Below are positions 46,655 through 55,877 of a DNA stretch of 64,000 bases, in pieces. The DNA is from Halomonas lysinitropha (GTDB lineage Bacteria; Pseudomonadota; Gammaproteobacteria; Pseudomonadales; Halomonadaceae), in contig NZ_CABVOU010000033.1 in the NCBI RefSeq assembly GCF_902500215.1, forward strand, positions 248,001 through 312,000, read 5' to 3'. Each line of letters begins with the position of its first letter. Position 1 is the first letter of the stretch. Made by a program: the position numbers and the translations under genes. The notes beneath the pieces were generated by a model, which saw only the letters and a program-made list of their open reading frames with translations, searched no databases and was not told the origin of the DNA.

Positions 46655-46854
46655 CGCGCATGTCAGGTAGATGGCTGACAGGATGCCTTTCGTTTCAGGA
46701 GGCGCCGGCTTGATCTGTGACAAGTGGGTGGAGCAGTTGCCGGTTGCGTGGGATTCACTACAACTACATTGTAAAGGGAGGGGAGCATTTCCCTCTCGCT
46801 TCGACCCGGTGCCTCCGGCGCCGGTCAGTCCATATCCCTGTTTTGGAGGGTGTC

Positions 46855-47076
46855 ATGACACAGACCGTAACCGCTGCTTATGGCAGTATCGATAAGGCCG
46901 CCAACGCTTTTGATGAACTGGTCTCCGAGGGGTTTCCTCGAGAGAAGCTGTTCCTCGACAAGGAGACGAACGAGGTCAAGGTGATCGTTCCCGATACGTC
47001 GCAGCCGGAGGTAGAAGAGGTCCTCAAACGCCACGAACCCGATGAGGTTCAGTCTCGGCCCTATCAGGAGCAGTAA
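46855..47076 (+). CDS. small YflT-like stress protein
   Basis: Encodes 73 residues. The ATG at 46855 has GGAGG about seven bases upstream, and the gene ends in a good terminator, so it is a single-gene unit. The sequence (VTAAYGSIDKAANAFDELVS, then GFPREKLFLDKETNEVKVIV) resembles the N-terminal half of YflT-type general stress proteins. Soluble and acidic. The 200-base leader upstream contains a loose promoter-like TTGCCG-16-TACAAC at about 46738-46765. Confidence 0.75.
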   Translation: MTQTVTAAYGSIDKAANAFDELVSEGFPREKLFLDKETNEVKVIVPDTSQPEVEEVLKRHEPDEVQSRPYQEQ

Positions 47077-47095
47077 GCTCCCTCCGTACCGACTT

Positions 47096-47127
47096 CCTCC
47101 AACTGACCCGGGGTCCGTTGGAGGTTT
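47096..47127 (+). terminator. Rho-independent terminator
   Basis: CCTCCAAC (47096-47103) pairs with GTTGGAGG (47117-47124), with GACCC/GGTC pairing inside, followed by TTT. It lies 20 bases after the small stress-protein gene. Confidence 0.72.
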
Positions 47128-47190
47128 CCTGCCGTCATTTCCTCTAACGATCGGCTATCCACCTGCAAGGGCCTCGTGGCCCTGGAGTTC

Positions 47191-47790
47191 ATGATCACCC
47201 TGTCCCTCATCGCCCTGACCGTCATCGTGTCACTGATGGCCTGGCGGTCGTCTTCCCTTCTCGGTTCCCTGATCTACTGGCCGCCCGGCGTGGCCAAGGG
47301 ACAGTGGTGGCGGCTGCTTAGCCATGGCTTTATTCATGCTGATGGCACCCACCTGCTCTTCAACATGATCACCTTCTACTTCTTCGGTCGGGTCATGGAG
47401 CAGGTCCTGACGCCACGCATCGGCGCCCTGGGCTTTCTGCTCTTCTATCTTTCGGGCATTCTCGTCGCCATCCTGCCCAGCCATTTTCGCCATCGTGGCG
47501 ACAGCCGATACCGGAGCCTGGGGGCATCGGGTGCAGTGTCGGCGATGCTCTTCGCCTATATCCTGCTGCAGCCCTGGTCGCTGCTTTTCGTGTTCTTCCT
47601 GCCGGTGCCGGCGATCGTCTTTGCGGTCATCTACGTGGCCTATTCAGTTTACGCCAGCCACCGCGGGGGAAGTCACATCAACCACAGCGCTCATCTCTGG
47701 GGCGGTGCCTGGGGGGTGGTCTTCATGCTACTGCTCGAGCCCAGGCTGGGGCCGCGCTTCCTGGGTGAGTTGCTGTCGAAGATTCCCTGA
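47191..47790 (+). CDS. rhomboid-family intramembrane serine protease
   Basis: Encodes 199 residues from the ATG at 47191 (a GTG at 47176 is possible). Six membrane helices. The nucleophile Ser is in LGASGAVSAMLF (GASG) and the catalytic His in HSAHLWGGAWG, forming the Ser-His dyad. The conserved HLLFNM and the region before it mark the oxyanion part. It cleaves membrane proteins within the bilayer. Substrates unknown. Convergent with the MgtC/DUF4010 gene. Confidence 0.92.
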   Translation: MITLSLIALTVIVSLMAWRSSSLLGSLIYWPPGVAKGQWWRLLSHGFIHADGTHLLFNMITFYFFGRVMEQVLTPRIGALGFLLFYLSGILVAILPSHFRHRGDSRYRSLGASGAVSAMLFAYILLQPWSLLFVFFLPVPAIVFAVIYVAYSVYASHRGGSHINHSAHLWGGAWGVVFMLLLEPRLGPRFLGELLSKIP

Positions 47791-47804
47791 GCAGGGCCGC
47801 TGCA

Positions 47805-49085
47805 TCACATCGCCAGGACGGTTCCCAGTCCCGCCATCATCGAGAGGACCATCGGCATGGCCACTTGCAGGCCGAGTGGCCGGGTGCCGAGTCCGGCGGC
47901 CAGGCCGGCCTTCATCAGGTTGTTCACGCTGGCAGCGATGATGATGGCCAGCACGGCGGTGGAGGGGTCGATGCGCTCCAGGGACATGCGGGTCAGCGAC
48001 AGGGTGATGGCGTCGACGTCAGCGATACCGGAGGTGGCGGAGAGTAGGTAGATGCCGGCAGTACCCAGCCACTCCCGCAGCCATTCGCCCAGCAGCATGA
48101 TCACTGCCAGCAGGGCGCCGAACAGCAGTGCCGTGCGCAGTTCCAGGGGGTTCTGGATCGGGGTCGAGCTATCGACTCTGAGAGCCTGGCGGTGGTGACG
48201 CCAGAGATACAGCGCCGGCAGATAGAGCATTATCCCCATCACCGTGACCGGGAGCAGCAGTTGGGGCAACAGCCCGGGACTGATCACCGCCGCATAGATC
48301 AGGATCCGCGGGAACATGGTGCCACAGGCCAGCAGGATACCCGCGGCCAGTATCGCCTCGATATCCTGGCTCTTGCGCGACATCCGTGCAAAGTGAAGGG
48401 TCAGCGCCGTGGAGGAGGAGAGTCCGGCGAAGAGACCGGTGAAGAGGATGCCCTTCTCGGCGCCGCCCAGGCGCACGGCGAAGTAGCCGACGAAGGAGAT
48501 GGTGGCGATCATCACCACCATCCACCAGATCTCGTAGGGGTTGAGCACTTCGCCGGGGCCCAGACCCCGGTTGGGGAGCAGTGGCAGCATCACCACGGTG
48601 ATCAGCAGCAGCTTGAGGCCGGCATCCAGCTCGTGAGCCTGCAGCTTGTTCAGCAGGCTATGGATCTCGTGCTTGTTGTCGAGGATCACCGCGGTGATCA
48701 CCGCGCCGGCGGCGGCCAGGGCCAGGTCAATCGACACGGCCACGGCGCCGAAGCAGAAGGTCAGCAGCAGGCCTACCAGGCCGGTGATGCTGTAGTCATG
48801 CTGCTCGGCCAGCTTTGCCCACCAGGCCACCAGGCTGATGGCCGCTACGGCCACGAAGATCAGCGGGAAGGCCCAGTCGCTGACCGTTTCCGAGAGCAGT
48901 GCGGCGATACCGCCGAGTAGCCCGACCAGCGCGTGGGTGCGGATACCGGCGATGCGCTCGCCGGATTTCTGCTCCCGGGCCACCCAGCCGCGCTCGATGC
49001 CGATCAGGGCACCCAGCAGCAGCGCCACGCCCAGGCGGAGGAAGGGTTCGTTGGCGGTGAGGAACTGGCTGGCGACATCATCCAT
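47805..49085 (-). CDS. MgtC/SapB + DUF4010 membrane protein
   Basis: Encodes 426 residues, almost entirely hydrophobic with about 13 helices. The N-terminal ~140 residues are an MgtC-like domain (LLLGALIGIERGWVAREQ, GIRTHALVGLLGG). The rest is the DUF4010 domain (LFAGLSSSTALTLHFAR, ATSGIADVDAITLSL). Proteins of this layout are putative inner-membrane ion or metabolite transporters of unknown substrate. Monocistronic, divergent from the GGDEF-EAL gene at 49258. Confidence 0.9.
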   Translation of the reverse strand: MDDVASQFLTANEPFLRLGVALLLGALIGIERGWVAREQKSGERIAGIRTHALVGLLGGIAALLSETVSDWAFPLIFVAVAAISLVAWWAKLAEQHDYSITGLVGLLLTFCFGAVAVSIDLALAAAGAVITAVILDNKHEIHSLLNKLQAHELDAGLKLLLITVVMLPLLPNRGLGPGEVLNPYEIWWMVVMIATISFVGYFAVRLGGAEKGILFTGLFAGLSSSTALTLHFARMSRKSQDIEAILAAGILLACGTMFPRILIYAAVISPGLLPQLLLPVTVMGIMLYLPALYLWRHHRQALRVDSSTPIQNPLELRTALLFGALLAVIMLLGEWLREWLGTAGIYLLSATSGIADVDAITLSLTRMSLERIDPSTAVLAIIIAASVNNLMKAGLAAGLGTRPLGLQVAMPMVLSMMAGLGTVLAM

Positions 49086-49257
49086 GGGCAGGCTTTCCCG
49101 GCGCCGTCCTATATTCGGCGAACTCTTTCATGGTGGCCCGGGGCGACGTCTGCTTCAATGGCTAATAAAGAAAAGCGTCCCGTCATTGGCTGGGGGCATG
49201 CTTGGGGTCAGGAGGTTACGTTCTGTCTCTATATTCAACGCAAGGATTTCCCATGAC

Positions 49258-52200
49258 ATGAGTGGCGATTCGTTACCCCCCGCGGCGTTGTCGGAGAGCG
49301 TTCATCGGGATACACGCCGTCACGCCATTGCCCTCTACGTGCTGGCTATGCTGGCCCTGCTGTTGCTGTTCGCCGGTATCCTGCTGGAGCAGCACCAGCG
49401 TGACCTCGAGGTGGGCCGGGAGCATGCCAGTGCTCGGGCCGACCTTGTAGCGGAATGGGTGGCCACGACGTTCGCCGTGAGTGAGCATGCTCTGGGAGGA
49501 CTCTCGCAGTTGCTTGATGCGCCTCCGGAGCAAGGAGTGAGGACGCTTGCGCCCGCGCCGATTGATTTCGAGGCCCTGCTGGCCGGCCAGCGTGACCGTC
49601 TCGCCTTCATCGATGAGCTGAGCCTGGTCGATGCAGCGGGCCGTGTCATCGCGTCATCTGCGTCTTACTGGCCGCCGGGCTTCAATGTCAGCACCCGCCC
49701 CTTCTATCTCGCCTTCCGTGAAGATGCCAGCCTCGAGTCCCTGGTGACGCCGCTCTACTGGTCGCCGTTCAGGCAGACCTACCATCTCGTCCATGCCCTT
49801 CGCCTGCAGGGGCCTGACGGCAAGTTCCTGGGGCTGGCCCTGGTGCGGCTCAATCCCGCCATCTTCGGCGAATCGCTGGCGAGGCTGGGCATGACCCGAG
49901 GCGAGAGTATTGCCATCCTGGATACCGAAATGCGGTTGATCACCCGCCGGCCGGCCTTCGATGAGGGGGGTGCCATGGAGGTACTCGGCACCCCGGTCAG
50001 CGAGCCGCTGACCCGGGCCTTCCTCGACAGTGGCGAGGCATCGACCACCCTGCGCGCGGATTCACCGCTGGATGGCGAGGAACGTCTCTATGCCCTGCAG
50101 CGGGTGGGGGACCTGCCCTTGATGGTGGTGGTCGGCGAAGAGCTCGAGGTGCTGCTGGCTGGCTGGTGGCAGCGGCTCTGGCTGCAGGGCGGTATCTTCC
50201 TGGTGGTGGCGGTGCTGGGCTGGTGGCTGCTGCGCCACTACCTCGGCCGGTTGCGGCTGGAAGGCGAGCTGCGCCAGCGCCTGGTGGAGCGCGAGCAGGC
50301 ACGCCGGACGGTTCAGGATCGCGAGGCGCGGCTGCAGGCCCTGGTCGGCTCGATCCAGGACATGATCTTCGTGTTCGATGCCCAGGGGCACTTTGTCTAT
50401 GTCCATGCCGTGGACCGGGACCAGCTGCTGGAGGCCCCCGAGTCGCTGCTGCAGCGCCACTACAGTGAGGTCCTGCCCCAGGCGGTGGCGCGGCGATTCG
50501 ATCAGGCCCTGGTCGAGCTTCAGGCCACCGGCGAACCGGTGGAGACCGAGTATCGCGTTACCCTGGCCGGCGTGCCCCGCGACTTCCAGGCCATCCTCAG
50601 TCCGCTGGTCGAGGAGGGGGACGGCTACAGCGGGATACTGGCGGTGGTGCGTGAAGTGACCCAGTTCCGTGCTACCGAGGCCCAACTGCGTATCGCCGCT
50701 ACTGCCTTCGAGACGCACATGGGCATGGTCATCACCGATGATCAGGCCAGGATCCTCAAGGTCAACGATACCTTCACCCATATCACCGGCTATTCCGAAG
50801 CCGAGGTGTTGGGCCGCAACCCCAGCCTGCTCAGCTCCGGCCGCCATGACGAGGACTTCTATCGACACCTATGGCAGTGCGTGAACGAAAACGGCAGCTG
50901 GCAGGGCGAGATCTGGAACCGGCGCAGGAGCGGCGAGGTGTACCCCGAGTGGCTGACCATCAGCGCGGTGCATGACGAGGCCGGCAAGCTGACGCACTAT
51001 GTGGCTACCTTTAGCGATATCACTCAGCACAAGGCCGCCGAGGCGGAGATCCACCAGCTCGCCTTCTACGACCCCCTGACCGGATTGCCCAATCGCCGGC
51101 TGATGCTGGACCGACTGGAGGGTGCGCTCAAGGACAGCTATCGCAGCAACCAGTTTGGCGCATTGCTCTATCTCGACCTGGATAACTTCAAGCAGGTCAA
51201 CGACACCCTGGGTTATCATGCCGGCGACCAGCTGTTGCAGCAGATCGCTAGCCAGCTGGGTGGATCGCTCCGTGCGAGTGACACCTTGGCTCGACTGGAC
51301 GGTGACGAGTTTGCCGTGCTGCTCCACGACCTGGGCCGCAATACAGAGCGGGTGGCGACCCTCGTCGAGCGCATCGCCCACAAGCTGCTCGGGACGCTCA
51401 GAGTGCCTTTCAGCCTGGCCGGGAGCTCGGTGACGATGACCGGCAGCATCGGGATCACCCTCTACCGCGATCACGCCACGACCCTCGACGAGATCCTCCA
51501 GCAGGCCGATATGGCCCTCTTCCAGGCCAAGCAGGCCGGGCGCGATACCCTGCGCTTCTTCGATCCGGCCATGCAGGCACAGATTCATGCCCGTGTCCGG
51601 CTCGAGGCGGGTCTGCGCCAGGCGCTGACCAACAATGAGTTCCTGCTCTATTACCAGCCCCAGGTGGATGCCAACCGAAACATGATCGGGGTCGAGGCAC
51701 TACTGCGCTGGCAGCATCCGGAGCGGGGCCTGGTCTCTCCAGGCGAGTTCATTCCGCTGGCCGAGGAGAACCGGCTGATCGTGCCTATCGGCGGTTGGGT
51801 ACTGGAGACCGCCTGTCGGCAGCTGGCCGCCTGGGCCGAGAATCCCGCTACGGCCGACCTCATGGTCTCGGTCAACGTCAGCCCACAGCAGTTTCGTGAG
51901 ACCGATTTCGTTGCGCGGGTGCTGGCGACACTGGAGCTTACCGGCGCTCGCCCCGAGAAACTCAAGCTCGAGGTGACCGAGAGCCTGTTCGTCGATGATC
52001 GTGACGAGGCTCGCGAGACCATGCGGCTCCTCAGGGAGCACGGCGTGACCTTTTCCCTGGATGACTTCGGCACCGGCTACTCGTCGCTCTCCTACCTCAG
52101 GCGCCTGCCCCTGGACCAGCTCAAGATCGATCAGTCCTTCGTGCATGACCTGCTGCAGGACGAGGCGAGCGCGGCCATCGTTGCCAGCATCATCGCCCTT

Positions 52201-52347
52201 TCTCATAGCCTGCAGCTGGATGTGATTGCCGAGGGTGTCGAGACCGAGGCCCAGCTGGCTTGGCTGATGGCTCATGGCTGTCGGGCCTTCCAGGGTTACC
52301 TGTTCGGGTGGCCGGAGCCGGTAACCTCGCTTCCCTTTTCGGATTGA
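49258..52347 (+). CDS. membrane sensor with PAS, GGDEF and EAL domains
   Basis: Encodes 1029 residues from the ATG at 49258 (AAGGA eleven bases before); the frame is open further upstream but without a better start. Order: membrane helix (~22-45), periplasmic sensor of about 260 residues, second helix (~305-325), two PAS domains (~350-600), GGDEF and EAL. The cyclase motif is a variant, RLDGDEFAV, with the inhibitory site RASD kept; activity is possible but may be low. EAL residues [10 protein letters not shown] and [12 protein letters not shown] are intact, so phosphodiesterase activity is likely. Signal unknown. Confidence 0.92.
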   Translation: MSGDSLPPAALSESVHRDTRRHAIALYVLAMLALLLLFAGILLEQHQRDLEVGREHASARADLVAEWVATTFAVSEHALGGLSQLLDAPPEQGVRTLAPAPIDFEALLAGQRDRLAFIDELSLVDAAGRVIASSASYWPPGFNVSTRPFYLAFREDASLESLVTPLYWSPFRQTYHLVHALRLQGPDGKFLGLALVRLNPAIFGESLARLGMTRGESIAILDTEMRLITRRPAFDEGGAMEVLGTPVSEPLTRAFLDSGEASTTLRADSPLDGEERLYALQRVGDLPLMVVVGEELEVLLAGWWQRLWLQGGIFLVVAVLGWWLLRHYLGRLRLEGELRQRLVEREQARRTVQDREARLQALVGSIQDMIFVFDAQGHFVYVHAVDRDQLLEAPESLLQRHYSEVLPQAVARRFDQALVELQATGEPVETEYRVTLAGVPRDFQAILSPLVEEGDGYSGILAVVREVTQFRATEAQLRIAATAFETHMGMVITDDQARILKVNDTFTHITGYSEAEVLGRNPSLLSSGRHDEDFYRHLWQCVNENGSWQGEIWNRRRSGEVYPEWLTISAVHDEAGKLTHYVATFSDITQHKAAEAEIHQLAFYDPLTGLPNRRLMLDRLEGALKDSYRSNQFGALLYLDLDNFKQVNDTLGYHAGDQLLQQIASQLGGSLRASDTLARLDGDEFAVLLHDLGRNTERVATLVERIAHKLLGTLRVPFSLAGSSVTMTGSIGITLYRDHATTLDEILQQADMALFQAKQAGRDTLRFFDPAMQAQIHARVRLEAGLRQALTNNEFLLYYQPQVDANRNMIGVEALLRWQHPERGLVSPGEFIPLAEENRLIVPIGGWVLETACRQLAAWAENPATADLMVSVNVSPQQFRETDFVARVLATLELTGARPEKLKLEVTESLFVDDRDEARETMRLLREHGVTFSLDDFGTGYSSLSYLRRLPLDQLKIDQSFVHDLLQDEASAAIVASIIALSHSLQLDVIAEGVETEAQLAWLMAHGCRAFQGYLFGWPEPVTSLPFSD

Positions 52348-52385
52348 TGCAAGTCAAGCCGTGGGGTAACTCCCTCCTATGGCGC

Positions 52386-52643
52386 ATGACGCCATTGACG
52401 CCGAATAGAACTGAACGCGACTCGGCAATCGCAATCGGCGGCCACTCGACGGAATCCGATATCTTCCGCGACGAGGGTTTCGATCGCGACAACCCGGAGC
52501 GTGGCGGTGGCCCGCCGGCCGACCGCGGGGATAGCCACGAGGATGGCGACGATCATGACCATGAAGATGGCGAGGAAGGCGGCGGCCCGCCCGAGGGACG
52601 CGGGGAGCACGAGGATGGCGAGGAGCACGACCACGAGGCGTGA
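52386..52643 (+). CDS. possible Asp/His/Gly-rich repeat protein (doubtful)
   Basis: An open frame of 85 residues with two copies of an imperfect repeat, GGGPPADRGDSHEDGDDHDH and GGGPPEGRGEHEDGEEHDHE. Conservation of the repeat at residue level hints at a coding sequence, and the His/Asp clusters could bind metal. However, there is no ribosome site, and a frame on the opposite strand (52377-52682) is open as well. Treat as doubtful. Confidence 0.3.
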   Translation: MTPLTPNRTERDSAIAIGGHSTESDIFRDEGFDRDNPERGGGPPADRGDSHEDGDDHDHEDGEEGGGPPEGRGEHEDGEEHDHEA

Positions 52644-52662
52644 GATACCCCGCGAGGAGACG

Positions 52663-52700
52663 GGCACCGTCCGAAAGGCCACCGCTTTTCGGGCGGTACC
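52663..52700. terminator. imperfect 14-bp hairpin
   Basis: GGCACCGTCCGAAA (52663-52676) pairs with TTTCGGGCGGTACC (52687-52700), with two non-Watson-Crick positions. It could end transcripts from the long GGDEF-EAL gene. Confidence 0.4.
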
Positions 52701-52701
52701 T

Positions 52702-52745
52702 TCTCGTATATGTGCGGCGAGACGGTGCGCGCCTTCAGGCGTGGC
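52702..52745 (-). pseudogene. decayed copy of the 3' end of a CoA-transferase gene
   Basis: The 44 bases at 52702-52745 match 53354-53397 in the intact CoA-transferase gene with about five substitutions and one gap. Read on the minus strand they still encode KARTVSPHIYE, against [11 protein letters not shown] in the intact gene. No upstream part of such a gene survives here. Confidence 0.6.
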
Positions 52746-52817
52746 TTCCCCAAGGGGTGCGAGGCTGAACTAGACTGGTCTTTAGGCCCTTGAATCACTC
52801 GCGGGAGGATGATTCCC

Positions 52818-53273
52818 ATGTCCATGAAACGCGTTACAGACTTTCTCGACGAAAACGGCGTGAAATACGTCATTCAGCAGCATTCCCCGGCCTATACCGC
52901 CCAAGAGGTCGCCGAAGTGGCCCATGTGCCCGGCCGCCATTTTGCCAAGAGCGTCATGGTCAACATCGATGGCCGCCTCGCGCTGGCGGTGCTGCCGGCC
53001 ACCGACCGGGTCGACCTGCGCCGGTTGGCCCAATCTCTCGGCGCCCAGTCCGTCGAGTTGGCCGAGGAGGGCGAGTTCAGCGATCGTTTCCCCGACTGCG
53101 AGCCCGGCGCCATGCCACCCTTCGGCAATCTCTTCGACCTGGAGGTCTTCGTCTCGCCGCACCTGGCTCAAGCCGACATCATCGGCTTCAGTGCCGGCAA
53201 CCACCATGAGGTCATGCAGCTCGCCTTCGGCGTGTTCGATCGACTCGTGAAGCCGGTTGAAGTGGCAATGTAG
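52818..53273 (+). CDS. YbaK/EbsC-family aminoacyl-tRNA deacylase
   Basis: Encodes 151 residues. GGAGG at 52804-52808 is nine bases before the ATG at 52818, better than the ATG at 52809. The domain carries HVPGRHFAKSVMVNIDGR, with the conserved Lys of the YbaK/ProX fold, and ends in SAGNHHEVMQLAF. Family members hydrolyse wrongly charged tRNA such as Cys- or Ala-tRNA(Pro). Stand-alone; the specificity is not clear. Convergent with the CoA-transferase gene. Confidence 0.88.
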   Translation: MSMKRVTDFLDENGVKYVIQQHSPAYTAQEVAEVAHVPGRHFAKSVMVNIDGRLALAVLPATDRVDLRRLAQSLGAQSVELAEEGEFSDRFPDCEPGAMPPFGNLFDLEVFVSPHLAQADIIGFSAGNHHEVMQLAFGVFDRLVKPVEVAM

Positions 53274-53318
53274 GTCCCGGCCGGCCCCTGCCCTGTTCAG
53301 TGCCGGCCTCTTCCGAGG

Positions 53319-55283
53319 TCACTCCATCAGGTGCTGGCGGGCCTCCTCAGCGCTTTCGTAGATGTGCGGCGAGACGGCGCGTGCCTCCAGGGCGTGGCCG
53401 AGTTTGCGGCGCATGAAGCCGCTGGTGGTGTAGCGGGTCACCCGGGTGTAGAAGCGCTCCTCGAGGCCGCGGACCATCTCGGTATAGGGGGCGAGTAGGC
53501 TGTCGTCGATACGGCAGTGGTCGTAGTTGACGATGGCCTGGACCCGGTGACCCAGCGGGGCGAGGCGGCGCTCGACCTCCTGCTCGATGGCGTCGATGTC
53601 CGCCCGGGAGGCGACGCGCAGGTGCTCGAAGTTGATGAAGAGAATGCCGGCCTCCTCGTCGAGGCTGAAGCGCTGCGCCAGTGGCCGGTCGAGCAGTTCC
53701 TCGGCGAGCCCCATGGGCGCCTCGTGGAAGATCCGCGCGTCCATCAGCCGGGGCGGTTCGGGCATCCGCGGCGTGAAGGCCATCAGCGCCAGGATGTCGC
53801 GCTCCAGCTCGACCCCCGGGGCGATCTCGGTGAGGGTGAGCCCCTCCGGTGTGAGCTCGAACACCGCCCGCTCGGTGACATAGCAGACCGGCTTGCCGTC
53901 CGCGGCGGCCAGGGTCCCGCTGAAGGTGCGATGCTCCACCTCGGCGACGAACTTGCCCTGGCCGCCGGGGGGCGCCTCGAGCCGTCCGTCGACGATGGCA
54001 AGCGCCTCCTTGGTGGCCACGAAGGTGCCCATGAACACCACCTTGCGGGCGTTCTGGCTGATGTTGATGAAGCCGCCGGCGCCGGCCAGCCGGGGGCCGA
54101 AGCGCGAGACATTGACGTGGCCCGCGCCGTCCACCTGGGCCATGCCCAGGAAGGCGATGTCGAGCCCGCCGCCGTCGTAGAAGTCGAACTGGGCTGGCTG
54201 GTCGATGATCGCCTGGGTGTTCAGCGCCGCGCCGAAGTCGAGCCCGCCGGCCGGCAGCCCGCCGATCACCCCGGGCTCGGCGGTCAGGGTCAGGTGCTCG
54301 AGCAGGCGCTCCTCGCTTGCCACCGCACCCACCCCCTCGGGCATGCCGATCCCCAGGTTGACCACGCTGTTGGGCCTGAGCTCGAAGGCCGCGCGCCGGG
54401 CGATGATCTTGCGCGCCGAGAGCGGCAGCGGCTCGGGCGTCGCCATGGGCGCGCGGATCTCGCCGGAGAAGGCCGGGTTGTAGGCGGTGCGGAAGGTCTG
54501 CCAGTGGTGGGCCGGATCCTCGCAGACCACCACGCAGTCGACCAGGATGCCGGGGATCTTGACGTCCTTGGGGTGCAGGGTGCCGTGCTCGGCCAGCCGT
54601 TCCACCTGCACGATCACCACGCCCCCGGAGTTGCGCACCGCCGTGGCGATGGCCAGCGCCTCCAGGGTCAGCGCCTCGCGCTCCATGCTGACGTTGCCCA
54701 GGGTGTCGGCGGTGGTGCCGCGCAGCAGCGCCACCTGCAGCGGCAGGGCCCGGTAGAAGAGGTACTCCTGGCCGTCGATGGGCAGCAGCGAGACGCGCTC
54801 CTCGAGGGTGACGTCGTTGATCCGGCCGCCGCCCAGGCGCGGGTCGACGAAGGTGCCCAGGCCGACGCGGGTGAGGGTGCCCGGCTTGCCGGCGGCGATG
54901 TCGCGGAAGAGGTGCGAGATCACCCCCTGGGGCAGGTTCCAGGCCTGGATGTGCCCCTCGATGGCGAGCTTCTGCAGGGCGGGCACCAGCCCCCAGTGGC
55001 CCCCGATCACCTTCGCCACCAGCCCCTCGTGGCCCAGGTGATTGAGCCCGCGCTCCTTGCCGTCGCCCTGGCCGGCGGCATACATCAGGGTCAGGTCGCG
55101 GGGCTCACCGGTCTCCAGGAAACGCGCCTCCAGGGCCACCGCCAGCCCCTCGGCGAAGCCGATGCCGACGAAGCCGCCGGTCGCCAGGGCGTCGCCGTCT
55201 CGGATCAGATTCACGGCCTCGCGGGCGGAAACTACCTTGCCTTTCTCGTTGAAGGGCTGGCGAGAGAGCAGCGGATGGGGCAT
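53319..55283 (-). CDS. family I acyl-CoA:carboxylate CoA-transferase / acetyl-CoA hydrolase
   Basis: Encodes 654 residues from the ATG at 55283. The first ~520 residues are the fused alpha-beta form of family I CoA-transferases (YdiF-like): [20 protein letters not shown], then [14 protein letters not shown] with the catalytic Glu that forms the acyl-glutamate intermediate, and [17 protein letters not shown]. About 135 further residues (from [19 protein letters not shown]) form an extra C-terminal domain. It moves CoA between acetate or another short acid and an acyl-CoA. A small decayed copy of its end lies at 52702-52745. Confidence 0.9.
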   Translation of the reverse strand: MPHPLLSRQPFNEKGKVVSAREAVNLIRDGDALATGGFVGIGFAEGLAVALEARFLETGEPRDLTLMYAAGQGDGKERGLNHLGHEGLVAKVIGGHWGLVPALQKLAIEGHIQAWNLPQGVISHLFRDIAAGKPGTLTRVGLGTFVDPRLGGGRINDVTLEERVSLLPIDGQEYLFYRALPLQVALLRGTTADTLGNVSMEREALTLEALAIATAVRNSGGVVIVQVERLAEHGTLHPKDVKIPGILVDCVVVCEDPAHHWQTFRTAYNPAFSGEIRAPMATPEPLPLSARKIIARRAAFELRPNSVVNLGIGMPEGVGAVASEERLLEHLTLTAEPGVIGGLPAGGLDFGAALNTQAIIDQPAQFDFYDGGGLDIAFLGMAQVDGAGHVNVSRFGPRLAGAGGFINISQNARKVVFMGTFVATKEALAIVDGRLEAPPGGQGKFVAEVEHRTFSGTLAAADGKPVCYVTERAVFELTPEGLTLTEIAPGVELERDILALMAFTPRMPEPPRLMDARIFHEAPMGLAEELLDRPLAQRFSLDEEAGILFINFEHLRVASRADIDAIEQEVERRLAPLGHRVQAIVNYDHCRIDDSLLAPYTEMVRGLEERFYTRVTRYTTSGFMRRKLGHALEARAVSPHIYESAEEARQHLME

Positions 55284-55382
55284 GGCGGGCGTCCTGGTGG
55301 GGGTGCTTTGTGATGGTTCCTTCACGGTAGCACGCGCCATGGCGTGCCGGCAGGGCTTGCCAGGCGGGGGAGAAGTGTCGAA

Positions 55383-55402
55383 TACTGTCTATATATATAG
55401 TA
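55383..55402 (+). promoter_or_regulatory. LexA-type SOS box upstream of umuDC
   Basis: TACTGTCTATATATATAGTA at 55383-55402 is close to the LexA consensus (CTGT-N8-ACAG, flanked by TA); the right half is ATAG instead of ACAG. It lies 16 bases before the umuD start, where LexA would block transcription until DNA damage. Confidence 0.75.
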
Positions 55403-55418
55403 TTCGAGGGAGAAGCCC

Positions 55419-55877
55419 ATGATGTTGTCGCTGTCCACCACCGCCCGGGTGATCGGCCGCGCCGTGCTGCTTCCCGGCGACAACGCTCAGCCGCTGATGG
55501 GCTGCCGGGTTCGGGCGGGCTTCCCCAGCCCCGCCGACGACCACCTGGACGTGGAGATCGACCTGCACGCCCATGTGGTGAAGCGTCCTGCCGCCACTTA
55601 CTTCGTGCGGGCCGAGGGCGACTCCATGGTCGGTGACGGCATCCACGACGGCGATCTGCTGGTGGTGGACCGCAGCCTGGAGCCGCTGCCCGGGCGGGTG
55701 GTGGTGATCGCCGTGGATGGCGAGCCCACCGTGAAGCGCCTGGAACGCCGCGGCGAGCAGACCTTCCTGATGGCCAGCAATCCGCGCTTCGCGCCGATTC
55801 CGTTGGCGGGCCGCGAATGCGAGGTGTGGGGCGTGGTCACCCATGTGCTCCATGCCTTGCCGGGAGGCGAGCCGTGA
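55419..55877 (+). CDS. umuD: translesion polymerase V accessory protein UmuD
   Basis: Encodes 152 residues. GGGAG is six bases before the ATG at 55419. A self-cleavage site is visible at Ala33-Gly34 ([10 protein letters not shown]), the catalytic Ser69 in [10 protein letters not shown] and Lys106 in [10 protein letters not shown]. RecA-assisted cleavage gives UmuD', the partner of UmuC. A LexA-type box precedes the gene, and umuC overlaps its stop by four bases. Confidence 0.95.
   Translation: MMLSLSTTARVIGRAVLLPGDNAQPLMGCRVRAGFPSPADDHLDVEIDLHAHVVKRPAATYFVRAEGDSMVGDGIHDGDLLVVDRSLEPLPGRVVVIAVDGEPTVKRLERRGEQTFLMASNPRFAPIPLAGRECEVWGVVTHVLHALPGGEP

Noticed and set aside
52377-52682. Minus-strand frame with hydrophobic segments
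   Set aside because: The hydrophobic residues are what the complement of an Asp/Glu/His-rich repeat would give. No ribosome site; not listed as a gene.
53517-55313. 598-codon open frame on the plus strand
   Set aside because: Antisense shadow of the CoA-transferase gene; composition is Gly/Val/Asp-rich without any domain.
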